NCBI RefSeq assembly: GCF_037137055.1 | Contig: NZ_JBBBNY010000013.1 | Coordinates: forward strand, 1-64,000 | Origin: Frateuria_A yonginensis | GTDB lineage: Bacteria; Pseudomonadota; Gammaproteobacteria; Xanthomonadales; Rhodanobacteraceae | Direction: 5' to 3' | DNA: 64,000 bases | Notes under the pieces: model-generated | Database searches by the model: none | Told to the model about the DNA's origin: nothing | The model's input: only the letters and a program-made list of their open reading frames with translations | Shown here: piece after piece, positions 33,956-43,006 of the stretch | Position numbering within the stretch: the first letter of the stretch is position 1 | Layout of the letters: the number at the start of each line of letters is the position of its first letter | Program-made: the position numbers and the translations under genes

Positions 33956-34216
33956 ATGTCCGGAAAGGCAGACATCCCGAGCGCCGGCGGCCTGGTGCAG
34001 GCGCGCCGTCGACGTCCCGCCACCACGTTGCGCGCCCCCTGCCGCGCTCCGGGCGCGACGCCCGCGGGCAAACGACGCGGTGGGGAAGCCGCTCCCCGCA
34101 AAGGCAAGCGGGCCAAGCGCCATGCCGGCCTCGGCGGACGTGTGGCTGCCGCCACCCGCATGGCCCGGCTGCGCGCCGGGCGGGCAGCCGAAGAGCGCTA
34201 CGGCGAGCGTCGCTGA
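33956..34216 (+). CDS. Small, very basic protein of unknown function (tentative)
   Basis: An 86-residue frame with a good CGGAGGCTC ribosome site five bases or so before the ATG. The product is extremely rich in Arg, Lys and Ala (KRRGGEAAPRKGKRAKRHAG), like small nucleic-acid-binding or histone-like proteins. GC-rich DNA can give such frames by chance, so the call rests mostly on the ribosome site and on the frame filling the gap exactly to the convergent AraC gene. Confidence 0.4.
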   Translation: MSGKADIPSAGGLVQARRRRPATTLRAPCRAPGATPAGKRRGGEAAPRKGKRAKRHAGLGGRVAAATRMARLRAGRAAEERYGERR

Positions 34217-34219
34217 CGG

Positions 34220-34999
34220 TCAGTCACGGGGCGCGAGGTAGCGGCTCGGCGCACTGCCGAGCACGCGCCGGAAACTCGCGGTGAAGGCGCTGCTGCTGGC
34301 GTAGCCGAGGTCGGCGGCCACCCGCGTGACCGGCTCGCCGCGGCCCAGCCGGGTGAGGGCGGTGAGCAGGCAGGCCTGCTGCCGCCACAGCGCGAAGCTC
34401 ATGCCGGTCTGCTGGCGGAACAGGCGGGTGAAGCTGCGCCGGCTCATGCCGGCCTTGTGCGCCATGGTGTCCAGGTCGATGTCCAGCGCCGGCGCCTCGA
34501 TCAGCCGGCGGCACAGCCGCGCCAGCCGCGGATCGCGCGGCAGCGGGGTGTTGAGCGGCAGGGCGGGCGCGGTGGCGATCTCGTCCAGCAGCAGCGCCAT
34601 CACCCGGCCATCGCGGCCGTCCAGGGCGTATTCCGCCGGCAGATCCACCGCCTCCATCAGCAGCGCGTGCAGCAGGGTGGAGACCGCGATCACGCGGCAG
34701 TGCCCGGGAAGGCCTGCGGCGGTGGCGGCCTCCGGCCGCACGTAGGCGCTGCGGGTGGAGACGGCGCCGCTCATGTGCACCTCGTGCGCCACGCCGGGGG
34801 GAATCCACAGCGCACGTCGCGGCGGCACCACCCAGCTGCCCGCGCCGGTGACGACCGTGACCACGCCGGTGGCCGCGTACAGCAGCTGGCCGCGCTTGTG
34901 CGCATGGCTGGGCAGCACGTAGTGCGGCGGGTAGTCGTTGCCGGTGGCGACGACGTCGCGCGGGGTGTCTTCGTAATGGGTGACGCGGGTGTTGCGCAT
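34220..34999 (-). CDS. AraC-family transcriptional regulator
   Basis: A 259-residue regulator. The N-terminal cupin (about 20-100; HYVLPSHAHKRGQLLYA and PPRRALWIPPGVAHEV) senses a ligand. The C-terminal double helix-turn-helix (about 155-255) includes the first recognition helix in MSRRSFTRLFRQQTG and the second in VAADLGYASSSAFTASFRR. It is divergent from fsr with 120 bases between, so it may control that efflux gene. In this AraC group (NimR-like), neighbours are often MFS exporters. Confidence 0.88.
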   Translation of the reverse strand: MRNTRVTHYEDTPRDVVATGNDYPPHYVLPSHAHKRGQLLYAATGVVTVVTGAGSWVVPPRRALWIPPGVAHEVHMSGAVSTRSAYVRPEAATAAGLPGHCRVIAVSTLLHALLMEAVDLPAEYALDGRDGRVMALLLDEIATAPALPLNTPLPRDPRLARLCRRLIEAPALDIDLDTMAHKAGMSRRSFTRLFRQQTGMSFALWRQQACLLTALTRLGRGEPVTRVAADLGYASSSAFTASFRRVLGSAPSRYLAPRD

Positions 35000-35119
35000 G
35001 GCGGGCCTCCGTTCTGGCCCGAATTCGACGGAAGATGACCCGATGGTGCACGCGGGCCGCCGCCGGGCACTCTAGAGTGGCGCCCCGCGGCCGGCAAGGC
35101 CGCGCGTCCCCGAGCCCCC

Positions 35120-36343
35120 ATGGATACCCGTGTTCCTCCGGCCGTTGCCGTAGCCGCCGCCTCCGGGCAGGCGCCGCGCACCGCGTTTGCCGTACTCGGC
35201 GCGATCAGCTTCTCGCATCTGCTCAACGACATGATCCAGTCGCTGATCGTGGCGATCTATCCGATCCTCAAGAGCGGCTTCGCGCTGAGCTTCGGCCAGG
35301 TCGGCCTGATCACGCTGACCTACCAGCTCACCGCCTCGCTGCTGCAGCCGCTGGTCGGCGTGGCGACGGACAAGCGGCCGATGCCGTACTCGCTGCCGGT
35401 GGGCATGGGTTTCAGCCTGTGCGGCCTGCTGCTGCTCGCCACCGCGCCGAACTTTCCGGTGCTGCTGCTGGCGGCGGCGCTGGTCGGCACCGGCTCGTCG
35501 GTGTTCCATCCGGAATCCTCGCGCGTGGCGCGGATGGCCTCCGGCGGGCGGCACGGCCTGGCGCAGTCGCTGTTCCAGGTGGGCGGCAACACCGGTGCCT
35601 CGCTGGGGCCGCTGCTGGCGGCCTGGATCATCGTGCCGCACGGGCGCGGCAGCGTGGCCTGGTTCTCGCTCGCGGCGCTGCTGGCGATCGTGGTGCTGCT
35701 GCAGGTCGGCCGCTGGTACCGCGACCACCACGCCGTCCGCGGCGCCGCGCGGCGGCGCCATGCGGCGGTGACCCTCTCGCGCGGGCGCATCGTCGGCTCG
35801 CTGCTGGTGCTGGGGCTGCTGATCTTCTCCAAGTACTTCTACCTGGCGAGCCTGTCCAGCTACTACACCTTCTACCTGATCCACCACTTCGGCGTGTCGG
35901 TGCAGAGCGCACAGACGCACCTGTTCGTGTTCCTGTTCGCGGTGGCGGCCGGTTCGCTGATCGGCGGGCCGGTGGGCGACCGCATCGGGCGCAAGTCGGT
36001 CATCTGGATCTCGATCCTCGGGGTGGCGCCGTTCTCGCTGCTGCTGCCGCACGCGAACCTGGCCTGGACCGGCGTGCTGAGCGTGGCGATCGGCCTGATC
36101 CTCTCCTCGGCCTTCTCCGCCATCCTGGTCTACGCGCAGGAGCTGCTGCCCGGGCGCGTGGGCATGGTCTCGGGGCTGTTCTTCGGCTTCGCCTTCGGCA
36201 TGGGCGGCATCGGCGCCGCGGTGCTGGGGCAGATCGCCGACGCGCACGGCATCGAGTACGTCTACCGGCTGTGCGCGTTCCTGCCGCTGATGGGGCTGAC
36301 CACCGTGTTCCTGCCGGAGCTGGACCGGCCGCGCCGGACCTGA
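35120..36343 (+). CDS. fsr: MFS efflux protein, fosmidomycin-resistance (Fsr) type
   Basis: A 407-residue twelve-helix MFS exporter. The start FSHLLNDMIQSLIVAIYPILK and GQVGLITLTYQLTASLLQP is characteristic of the Fsr group, as are FHPESSRVARMASGGRHG and YAQELLPGRVGMVSGLFFG. Fsr expels fosmidomycin and other drugs using the proton gradient. The adjacent divergent AraC-type regulator is the probable controller. The ATG is the only sensible start; no signal peptide. Confidence 0.88.
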   Translation: MDTRVPPAVAVAAASGQAPRTAFAVLGAISFSHLLNDMIQSLIVAIYPILKSGFALSFGQVGLITLTYQLTASLLQPLVGVATDKRPMPYSLPVGMGFSLCGLLLLATAPNFPVLLLAAALVGTGSSVFHPESSRVARMASGGRHGLAQSLFQVGGNTGASLGPLLAAWIIVPHGRGSVAWFSLAALLAIVVLLQVGRWYRDHHAVRGAARRRHAAVTLSRGRIVGSLLVLGLLIFSKYFYLASLSSYYTFYLIHHFGVSVQSAQTHLFVFLFAVAAGSLIGGPVGDRIGRKSVIWISILGVAPFSLLLPHANLAWTGVLSVAIGLILSSAFSAILVYAQELLPGRVGMVSGLFFGFAFGMGGIGAAVLGQIADAHGIEYVYRLCAFLPLMGLTTVFLPELDRPRRT

Positions 36344-36415
36344 GCGCGCGGTCGAGCCGGGCGCGGTAGCATGGTGCGCCCGCGCGCCCCGCGCGGAATC
36401 CAAGGGAGAGGATCC

Positions 36416-37171
36416 ATGCGCTCGAGCAACCCGGTACTGCGCGAAAGCACCTTCCAGGGCCTGTTCGCCGAAGGCGATCGCATGACGCTGAACGGTACGC
36501 TGGGCAAGACCGGCCTGCTGCTCCTGCTGGCGGTGGTCACCGGCGGCTGGACCTGGCACCGCTTCGACATGCTGGCCGCCGCCGGCGACGTGGCCGGCGC
36601 CTTCGCCGCCACGGCACCGTTCATGTGGGGCGGCCTGCTCGCCGGCCTGGTGCTCGCTCTGGCCAGCGCCTTGTTGCGCCAATGGTCGGGCATCACCGCA
36701 CCGCTGTACGCGATCGCCGAAGGCTTCGCGCTGGGCGGCGTCTCGGCCGTGATGGAGCTGCGCTACCACGGCATCGTGCTGCAGGCGGTGATGCTGACCG
36801 CCGGGGTGCTGGCGGTGATGCTCGTGCTCTACCGCACGCGCGCCATCGAGGTTACCAACCGTTTCCGGATCGGCGTCGTCGCCGCCACCGGTGCCGTCGC
36901 GCTGCTGTACCTGGTGGACCTCGGCCTGCGCGCGTTCACCGGCATCCAGATCCCCTTCATCCACGAGTCCGGCGCGCTGGGCATCGGCTTCAGCCTGCTG
37001 ATGGTGGGGCTGGCGGCGCTCAACCTGACCCTGGATTTCGACCTGATCGAGCGCGGTAGCCGGGCCGGCGCACCGAAGTACATGGAGTGGTATGGGGCGT
37101 TCGCGCTGATGGTGACGCTGGTGTGGCTGTACATGGAAATCCTGCGGCTGCTGTCGAAGGCGCGCCGTTAG
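36416..37171 (+). CDS. Bax inhibitor-1/YccA family membrane protein
   Basis: A 251-residue protein with seven predicted helices between about 29 and 245. It begins MRSSNPVLRESTF, the typical N-terminus of the bacterial Bax inhibitor-1 (YccA-like) group, and the last helix pair (GFSLLMVGLAALNLTLDFDLIE, then YMEWYGAFALMVTLVWLYMEIL) matches that family's C-terminus. Related proteins are calcium-leak or protease-modulating membrane proteins; the exact function here is unknown. The ATG has AAGGGAGAGG upstream. It converges with murB. Confidence 0.87.
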   Translation: MRSSNPVLRESTFQGLFAEGDRMTLNGTLGKTGLLLLLAVVTGGWTWHRFDMLAAAGDVAGAFAATAPFMWGGLLAGLVLALASALLRQWSGITAPLYAIAEGFALGGVSAVMELRYHGIVLQAVMLTAGVLAVMLVLYRTRAIEVTNRFRIGVVAATGAVALLYLVDLGLRAFTGIQIPFIHESGALGIGFSLLMVGLAALNLTLDFDLIERGSRAGAPKYMEWYGAFALMVTLVWLYMEILRLLSKARR

Positions 37172-37191
37172 CGCGCCGGGGCCGGCACGGG

Positions 37192-38232
37192 TCAGACCAC
37201 CACCGGCTCCGGTTCCAGGCGCACGCCGAACCGGGCCTCCACGCCGGCGATCACCTGCTGCGCCAGCGCCCACAGCTCGGCGCCGCTGGCGTGGCCGTGG
37301 TTGACCAGCACCAGGGCGTGACGGTTGGAGATGCCGGCATCGCCCTCGCGCCGGCCCTTGAAGCCGGCGGCCTCGATCAGCCAGGCGGCCGAGAGCTTCC
37401 AGCGGCCGTCGCTGCCGGGCCAGGCGACGAGTCCGGGATGCTCGCGCCTGAGCGACTCGCCCGTGGCCGCCTCGACGATCGGGTTCTTGAAGAAGCTGCC
37501 GGCGTTGCCGATCACCGCCGGGTCGGGCAGCTTGCGCGTGCGCAGGTGCACCACCGCCTCGGCGACGTGGAAGGGCGCGGGCCTGTCCACGCCCATGCGC
37601 GCCAGCTCCTCGCGGATGCCGGCGTAGTCCAGGCGCAGCGCGTGGGTGCGGGGCAGGGCGAAGCGCACCGCGGTGACGATGTAGCGGTCCGGCTCGCGCT
37701 TGAAGAGGGAATGGCGGTAGGCGAAGGCGCAGGCGGCGTTGTCCAGCGAGACCACGCGGTGCCCGGCGAGGTCCCAGGCTTCCACGCTCTCGATGAACTC
37801 GGCCACTTCGGTTCCGTAGGCGCCGATGTTCTGGATCGGCGCGGCGCCGACCGTGCCCGGGATCAGGATCAAATTCTCCAGCCCGGCGAAGCCCTGGCCC
37901 AGCGTCCAGCGCACGAAGTCGTCCCAGCGCTCGCCGGCGGCCACCGCGATGCGGGTGACGTCGCCCTCGTGCTCCACCTGCACGCCGCGGGTGGCCATGG
38001 CGATCACGGTGCCTTCCACATCGCCGGTGAGCAGCAGGTTGCTGCCTTCGCCCAGCACCAGCAACCGGCCGCGGCGCACGGCGGGAAAGTCCAGCAGCTC
38101 CGGCAGCTTGGCGGCGTCGCGCACCTCGGCCAGCAGCCGGGCGCGGGCGGCCACGCGCAGCGTGTTGCGCGCGACCAGCGGCGCGTTCTCGATCAGCGTG
38201 TAGCCGCCCATGTCGACGCGCTCAACCGCCAT
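37192..38232 (-). CDS. murB: UDP-N-acetylenolpyruvoylglucosamine reductase
   Basis: A 346-residue MurB of the E. coli (type I) form. The FAD domain has LVLGEGSNLLLTGD and GLENLILIPGTVGAAPIQNIGAYG; the active-site serine is in GNAGSFFKNP; the C-terminus has LVNHG and EPEPVVV. It reduces the enolpyruvyl group to make UDP-MurNAc, an essential step in peptidoglycan synthesis. Length matches E. coli (342). The start at 38232 overlaps the pyrD stop by 11 bases; an alternative ATG 21 bases downstream (MGGYTLIENA) is also plausible. Last gene of the operon. Confidence 0.95.
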   Translation of the reverse strand: MAVERVDMGGYTLIENAPLVARNTLRVAARARLLAEVRDAAKLPELLDFPAVRRGRLLVLGEGSNLLLTGDVEGTVIAMATRGVQVEHEGDVTRIAVAAGERWDDFVRWTLGQGFAGLENLILIPGTVGAAPIQNIGAYGTEVAEFIESVEAWDLAGHRVVSLDNAACAFAYRHSLFKREPDRYIVTAVRFALPRTHALRLDYAGIREELARMGVDRPAPFHVAEAVVHLRTRKLPDPAVIGNAGSFFKNPIVEAATGESLRREHPGLVAWPGSDGRWKLSAAWLIEAAGFKGRREGDAGISNRHALVLVNHGHASGAELWALAQQVIAGVEARFGVRLEPEPVVV

Positions 38233-39259
38233 GCGCGGCTCCGCGCTGGCGGCGGATCTCGTCGACGCACTCGGTGACCAGGCGCGGGCCGCGGTAGATC
38301 AGGCCCGAATAGAGCTGCACCAGGTTCGCGCCGGCCTCGAGCTTCTCGGCGGCGTCGCTGCCGTCGAGGATCCCGCCGACGCCGACGATCGGCACGTCCG
38401 CGCCCAGCCGCGCGCGCATGCCGCGCAGCACCGCGGTCGAGCGGGCGAACAGCGGCCGGCCGGAGAGACCGCCCGCCTCCCTGGCGTGCGGATCGCCGGC
38501 CACCGCGTCGCGCCCGACGGTGGTGTTGGTGCAGATCACGCCGTCGATGCCGCAGGCGCGCAGCACCTCGGCGATGCCGTCCAGCTCGGCCTCCGACAGG
38601 TCGGGCGCGATCTTCAGCAGCATCGGCTTGCGCGCGCCCGCCTGCGAACCGAGGCGCTCCTGCGCCTCGCGCAGGGTCTCCACGAAGCGGCGCAGCGTGG
38701 CCTCTTCCTGCAGGTCGCGCAGGCCCTGGGTGTTGGGCGAGGAGATGTTGACGGTGACGTAGTGGGCGTGGCGGTACACGCGCTCCAGGCAGAACAGGTA
38801 GTCGTCCACCGCGCGCTCGTTGGGCGTGTCCTTGTTCCTGCCGATGTTGATGCCCAGCACCCCGCGGTAGCTGGAGGCCTCCACGTTGCGCACCAGCGCG
38901 TCCACGCCCTCGTTGTTGAAGCCGAGCCGGTTGATGATCGCCTCGTGCCCGGGCAGCCGGAACATGCGCGGTCTCGGGTTGCCCGGCTGCGGGCGCGGCG
39001 TGACCGTACCCACCTCGATGAAGCCGAAGCCCAGCGCGCCCAGTTCGTCCAGGTGCGCGGCGTTCTTGTCCAGGCCGGCGGCCAGGCCCACCGGGTTGGG
39101 AAAGCGGATGCCGAAGGCGGTCACCGGCAGCTCGTCGGGAGGCGTGGCGACGAAGCGCCCCAGGTTGCTGCGGTGGGCCACGCCCAACGCGTACAGGGTG
39201 AGCCGGTGGGCGGTCTCGGCGTCGAGCGCGAACAGCAGCGGACGCAACAGGTCGTACAT
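38222..39259 (-). CDS. pyrD: Dihydroorotate dehydrogenase (quinone), class 2
   Basis: A 345-residue class 2 enzyme attached to the inner membrane. Motifs: an N-terminal helix pair (MYDLLRPLLFALDAETAH), NPVGLAAGLDKN, FIEVGTVTPRPQPGNPRPRMFRL, INRLGFNNEG, the catalytic serine in NISSPNTQGL, CTNTTV, and GVGGI...LYSGLIYRGP for FMN binding. It oxidises dihydroorotate to orotate in pyrimidine synthesis, passing electrons to quinone. The ATG overlaps the upstream methyltransferase stop in a TGATG junction and its end overlaps murB, so it is translationally coupled. Confidence 0.96.
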   Translation of the reverse strand: MYDLLRPLLFALDAETAHRLTLYALGVAHRSNLGRFVATPPDELPVTAFGIRFPNPVGLAAGLDKNAAHLDELGALGFGFIEVGTVTPRPQPGNPRPRMFRLPGHEAIINRLGFNNEGVDALVRNVEASSYRGVLGINIGRNKDTPNERAVDDYLFCLERVYRHAHYVTVNISSPNTQGLRDLQEEATLRRFVETLREAQERLGSQAGARKPMLLKIAPDLSEAELDGIAEVLRACGIDGVICTNTTVGRDAVAGDPHAREAGGLSGRPLFARSTAVLRGMRARLGADVPIVGVGGILDGSDAAEKLEAGANLVQLYSGLIYRGPRLVTECVDEIRRQRGAAHGG

Positions 39260-40026
39260 CAGGGCACCTCGCCCGCGAAGACGCGGGTGTCGTAGTCCAG
39301 GTTGACCCGGCCGTCCTCGGCCCAGGTATCGAACAGCGTCCGCAGCGCCTGCTTCATCGGCAGGTAGTCCGGATGTCCCGGGCGCGGCGCGTAGGAGGAG
39401 GACAGCAGCCGGCCGAGCAGGCCGTCGAAGTCCAGCCGCTGGCGGTGGGAAAAGTGCGCCTCGCCGCGCAGGCCCGGCCCGAACCAGGCGCGCATGGCCT
39501 CGTCGCTGGCATGGCGCTCGGCGACCATGGCGTAGTCGGTGCCGTAGCGTTGCAGCAGGGCCTCGTAGCCGTCCAGGAATGGCTTGCCGCCGGGCTTGCG
39601 GGAATTCCAGAAGATCGCAGCCAGACCCCCGGCGCGCAGGATGCGGCGGAATTCGCGGCGCGCGGCGTCCGGATCGAACCAGTGGAAGGCCTGGGCCACC
39701 ACGACCAGGTCCACCGCCGCGTCGGGTAGGTCGGTGGCGTCGGCGCGTCCGTCGACGGCCCGGAAGCGGGGATTGTCCCCGAGCCACTCGACGGCGGCCG
39801 CACGCATGACCGCGTTCGGCTCCACCGCGGTCACGCGGTAGCCGGCGTCCAGGAACAGCTTCGAGGAGATGCCGGTGCCTGCGCCGACGTCGGCCACGGC
39901 CCAGTCCGGCGTGATGCCGAGCTCGCGCTGCAGCCAGTCCAGCAGCGCCGGCGGGTAGTCCGGCCGGTGGCGCACGTAGTCGCCGACGCGGTCGCTGAAA
40001 CGGGCGGTGGGATCGGAGGCGGCCAT
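39259..40026 (-). CDS. Class I SAM-dependent methyltransferase
   Basis: A 255-residue methyltransferase. Motif I is VADVGAGTGISSKLFLDAG, motif II VTAVEPN, with VDGRADATDLPDAAVDLVVVAQAFHWFD following. This is the 'HWF' group of small-molecule methyltransferases; the substrate is unknown. It lies in a five-gene operon, three bases after the SDR stop and overlapping pyrD by one base. Confidence 0.9.
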   Translation of the reverse strand: MAASDPTARFSDRVGDYVRHRPDYPPALLDWLQRELGITPDWAVADVGAGTGISSKLFLDAGYRVTAVEPNAVMRAAAVEWLGDNPRFRAVDGRADATDLPDAAVDLVVVAQAFHWFDPDAARREFRRILRAGGLAAIFWNSRKPGGKPFLDGYEALLQRYGTDYAMVAERHASDEAMRAWFGPGLRGEAHFSHRQRLDFDGLLGRLLSSSYAPRPGHPDYLPMKQALRTLFDTWAEDGRVNLDYDTRVFAGEVP

Positions 40027-40029
40027 CGC

Positions 40030-40791
40030 TCAGCCCAGCAGGCCCTGGCCACCGTCGACGCACAGGGTCTGGCCGGTGACCCAGCCGGCGTAGGGCGAGG
40101 CGAGGAACAGCGCGGCGTGCGCCACGTCCTCCGGTGTGCCGTAACGGCCGAACGGGATCTTCGCGAGGGTCGCCTGGTAGAGCGACGGCTCCTCGCGCCG
40201 GCGGCGGCCCCACAGGCCGTCGGGAAACTCGATCGAACCGGGTGCGATCGCGTTGACGCGGATGCGTTGCTCGGCCAGCGCCAGCGCCTGCGAGGTGGTG
40301 TACTGGCTCAGGGCCGCCTTCACCGCCGCGTAGGGTGCGCCGTGGCGGCGCGGGTGGAAGGCGGCGATCGAGCTGGTGTGCAGGATGCTCGCGTGCGGCG
40401 AGGCGGCGAGGTGGGGCTGCGCCGCGCGCGAGGCGCGCACGGCGGCCATCAGGTCCACCTCGAAGCCGGCCTGCCAGCCGGCATCGTCGTCGCTGAAGCC
40501 GTAGCCGCTGGCGTTGTTCACCAGCACGTCGATGCCGTCGAGCGCGTGCGCCGCTTCGTCGACGTAGCGGGCGATCGCGTCCGCGTCGGCGAGGTCGCAG
40601 ACCGCCGCGTGCGCGGCCGGACCGCAGGCGAGCAGCTCCTTGCGGGCCGCCTCCAGCGCCTCCGCGCCGCGCGCGCAGATCGACACCGCCGCGCCGGTCT
40701 CGGCGAAGGCCCGGGCGATGGCGCGCCCGATACCCTTGCTGCCGCCGGCGACGACCACCCGATAGCCGCTGAAGTCGAAGGCGCCGAGCAT
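40030..40791 (-). CDS. Short-chain dehydrogenase/reductase
   Basis: A 253-residue Rossmann-fold SDR: GGSKGIGRA for NAD(P) binding, VLVNNASGYG, the catalytic Ser in LHTSSIAAF, Y-A-A-V-K with catalytic Tyr and Lys, and the closing GQTLCVDGGQG. Substrate unknown. It starts one base after the stop of the DUF4190 gene and is three bases before the methyltransferase, so it is part of the pyrD-murB operon. Confidence 0.92.
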   Translation of the reverse strand: MLGAFDFSGYRVVVAGGSKGIGRAIARAFAETGAAVSICARGAEALEAARKELLACGPAAHAAVCDLADADAIARYVDEAAHALDGIDVLVNNASGYGFSDDDAGWQAGFEVDLMAAVRASRAAQPHLAASPHASILHTSSIAAFHPRRHGAPYAAVKAALSQYTTSQALALAEQRIRVNAIAPGSIEFPDGLWGRRRREEPSLYQATLAKIPFGRYGTPEDVAHAALFLASPYAGWVTGQTLCVDGGQGLLG

Positions 40792-40792
40792 G

Positions 40793-41095
40793 TCAGTGGA
40801 ACAGCGAGGCGCCGAAGCCGATCGACAGGCCCAGCACGAGCGCGGCGATGACCAGCAGCAACAGGGCCACGCCGAAGGCGAGCTGGACGTAGCCCAGCAC
40901 CAGGCCGGCGACCGCGAGGCCGTCGCCTTCCAGCCGGCCCTGCGCGCGGCGGATCTCGCTGCGCGCCAGGTGGCCGCAGGCCACGGCCACGATGGCGCCC
41001 AGCACCGGCAGCATGCACCAGGCGGCGATGCCCGAGACCAGGCTGGCCACGGCCATGGCGCTGGTGGTGGGGCGGACGGGAGGCGGTGCGTTCAT
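40793..41095 (-). CDS. DUF4190 small membrane protein
   Basis: A 100-residue protein with two or three membrane helices and the DUF4190 pattern: TSAMAVASLVSGIAAWCMLP, GHLARSEIRRAQGRLEG and GLAVAGLVLGY. It is the first gene of the operon with SDR, methyltransferase, pyrD and murB. Function unknown. The ATG gives the usual short Pro-rich N-terminus. Confidence 0.88.
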   Translation of the reverse strand: MNAPPPVRPTTSAMAVASLVSGIAAWCMLPVLGAIVAVACGHLARSEIRRAQGRLEGDGLAVAGLVLGYVQLAFGVALLLLVIAALVLGLSIGFGASLFH

Positions 41096-41164
41096 GGCGT
41101 CGTCCTTCTTCGAGTCCCCGCCCCCGGCATGGCGGGGGCGAGGGAGCGGGTTGTCGCGCCCTTT

Positions 41165-42700
41165 TTACACCGTGAACTTGATCCCCTGCGCCAGCGGCAG
41201 CGCATCGGAGTAGTTGATGGTGTTGGTCTGGCGGCGCATGTAGGCCTTCCAGGCATCCGAGCCGGATTCGCGGCCGCCACCGGTTTCCTTCTCGCCGCCG
41301 AAGGCGCCGCCGATTTCCGCACCCGAGGTGCCGATGTTGACGTTGGCGATGCCGCAATCGGACCCCGCCGCCGACAGGTACTGTTCGGCCGCCTTCAGGT
41401 TCTGCGTGAAGATCGCCGAGGACAGGCCCTGCGGCACGCCGTTCTGCAGCTCGATCGCCTCGTCCAGCGTCTTGAACGGCATCACGTAGAGGATCGGCGC
41501 GAAGGTCTCGGTCTGCACGACCTCATCGGAGTTTTCCAAGCCGGTGATGATGGTCGGCAGCACGAAGTTGCCCTTGCGGTCGGTGAGCGCCGCGCCGCCG
41601 GTGCGCACGGTGCCGCCGGCGGCCTTGGCCTTCTCGATCGCCTGCAGGTAGCCCTGCACCGCCTCGGGGCTGTTGAGCGGGCCCATCAGCGTGGTCGGCA
41701 GGGTGGGGTCGCCGATCTTGGTCTCCACCTGCTTGTAGGCGGCGACCAGCCTGTCGGTCACCTCGTCGATGATCGACTCGTGCACGATGAGGCGGCGCGT
41801 GGTGGTGCAGCGCTGGCCGGCGGTGCCGACCGCGCCGAACACGATCGCCGGAATGGCGAGCTTCAGGTCGGCCGACTGGTCGACGATGATCGCGTTGTTG
41901 CCGCCGAGCTCCAGCAGCGAGCGGCCCATGCGGCGCGCCACGCGCTCGCCGACCAGACGGCCGACACGGGTCGAGCCGGTGAAGCTGATCAGCGGAATGC
42001 GCGTATCGTCGACGAAGGCCTGCGAGAGCTCGGTGCCGGCGTCGTTGAACAGGAAGAAGATGTCGGGGAAGCCGCCCGCGCGCAGCGCCTCGTTGCAGAT
42101 GCGCATGGTCGCCACGGCGGAAAGGGGGGTCTTGGGCGAGGGCTTCCAGATACAGATGTCGCCGCACACGGCGGCCAGGAACGCGTTCCAGCTCCACACC
42201 GCGACCGGGAAGTTGAACGCGCTGATGATGCCCACCAGGCCCAGCGGGTGCCACTGCTCGTACATGCGATGGCCGGGGCGTTCGGAATGCATGGTGTAGC
42301 CGTAGAGCATGCGGCTCTGACCCACCGCGAAGTCGGCGATGTCGATCATCTCCTGCACTTCGCCGTCGCCCTCGGGCTTGATCTTGCCCATCTCCAGCGC
42401 GACCAGGCTGCCCAGCGCGTCCTTGTGCCTGCGCAGCGCCTCGCCGCACAGGCGGATGGCCTCGCCGCGCCTGGGCGCCGGGGTGGTGCGCCAGATCTTG
42501 AAGGCCGCCTGCGCGCGCTCGACGATGGTCTCGTAGTCCGCCTTGCTCGAGGCGTGCACGCTGGCGATCACCTCGCCCGTGGCCGGGTTGACCGGGCGCA
42601 GCGTGCCGGCGTCGGTGGTCGTGGACCACTCGCCGTTGCCGAGGTAGGTGCCGGACTGCGACTCGCCCAGGCCGAGCGCCGTGAGGATTTCGTGGGACAT
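41165..42700 (-). CDS. Aldehyde dehydrogenase, ALDH7 type (aminoadipate/piperideine-6-carboxylate)
   Basis: A 511-residue NAD-dependent aldehyde dehydrogenase. FNFPVAVWSWN, LLELGGNNAII (general-base Glu264) and TAGQRCTTTRR (nucleophile Cys298) place it in the ALDH7 group (antiquitin; bacterial AmaB), which oxidises alpha-aminoadipate semialdehyde in lysine breakdown. Substrate choice is inferred from family. The ATG is preceded by AAGGAGTCC. A 17-bp palindrome lies 36-52 bases upstream and may be its operator. The gene stands alone downstream of tRNA-Arg in the opposite direction. Confidence 0.9.
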   Translation of the reverse strand: MSHEILTALGLGESQSGTYLGNGEWSTTTDAGTLRPVNPATGEVIASVHASSKADYETIVERAQAAFKIWRTTPAPRRGEAIRLCGEALRRHKDALGSLVALEMGKIKPEGDGEVQEMIDIADFAVGQSRMLYGYTMHSERPGHRMYEQWHPLGLVGIISAFNFPVAVWSWNAFLAAVCGDICIWKPSPKTPLSAVATMRICNEALRAGGFPDIFFLFNDAGTELSQAFVDDTRIPLISFTGSTRVGRLVGERVARRMGRSLLELGGNNAIIVDQSADLKLAIPAIVFGAVGTAGQRCTTTRRLIVHESIIDEVTDRLVAAYKQVETKIGDPTLPTTLMGPLNSPEAVQGYLQAIEKAKAAGGTVRTGGAALTDRKGNFVLPTIITGLENSDEVVQTETFAPILYVMPFKTLDEAIELQNGVPQGLSSAIFTQNLKAAEQYLSAAGSDCGIANVNIGTSGAEIGGAFGGEKETGGGRESGSDAWKAYMRRQTNTINYSDALPLAQGIKFTV

Positions 42701-42735
42701 GCGGACTCCTTGGGTGCGGCGCGCGCGGCGCCGGG

Positions 42736-42752
42736 CTATGCGAAACGCATAG
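42736..42752. promoter_or_regulatory. Perfect palindrome, candidate operator of the ALDH7 gene
   Basis: CTATGCGAAACGCATAG is a perfect 7-base inverted repeat with a 3-base spacer, located 36-52 bases upstream of the ALDH start codon where the promoter should lie. It is the only such palindrome in that gap. The binding regulator is not in view. Confidence 0.5.
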
Positions 42753-42920
42753 TCTAGCAGGCGGCCCGGAGGGACCCGGGCGGACGCGGACGGGATCGCC
42801 GCGCCGTGGCCGGCAGGCGCGAGCCTGCGGTCGCGCAGCGGCAGCGTCCGCTTCGCGGACGGGGCGCAACCTCGTGCGGCCGTCGCGCGGACCGGCCATC
42901 CGTGCCAGAATTCGCGGGTT

Positions 42921-42997
<77 letters not shown>

Positions 42998-43006
42998 ATG
43001 CAAGAA

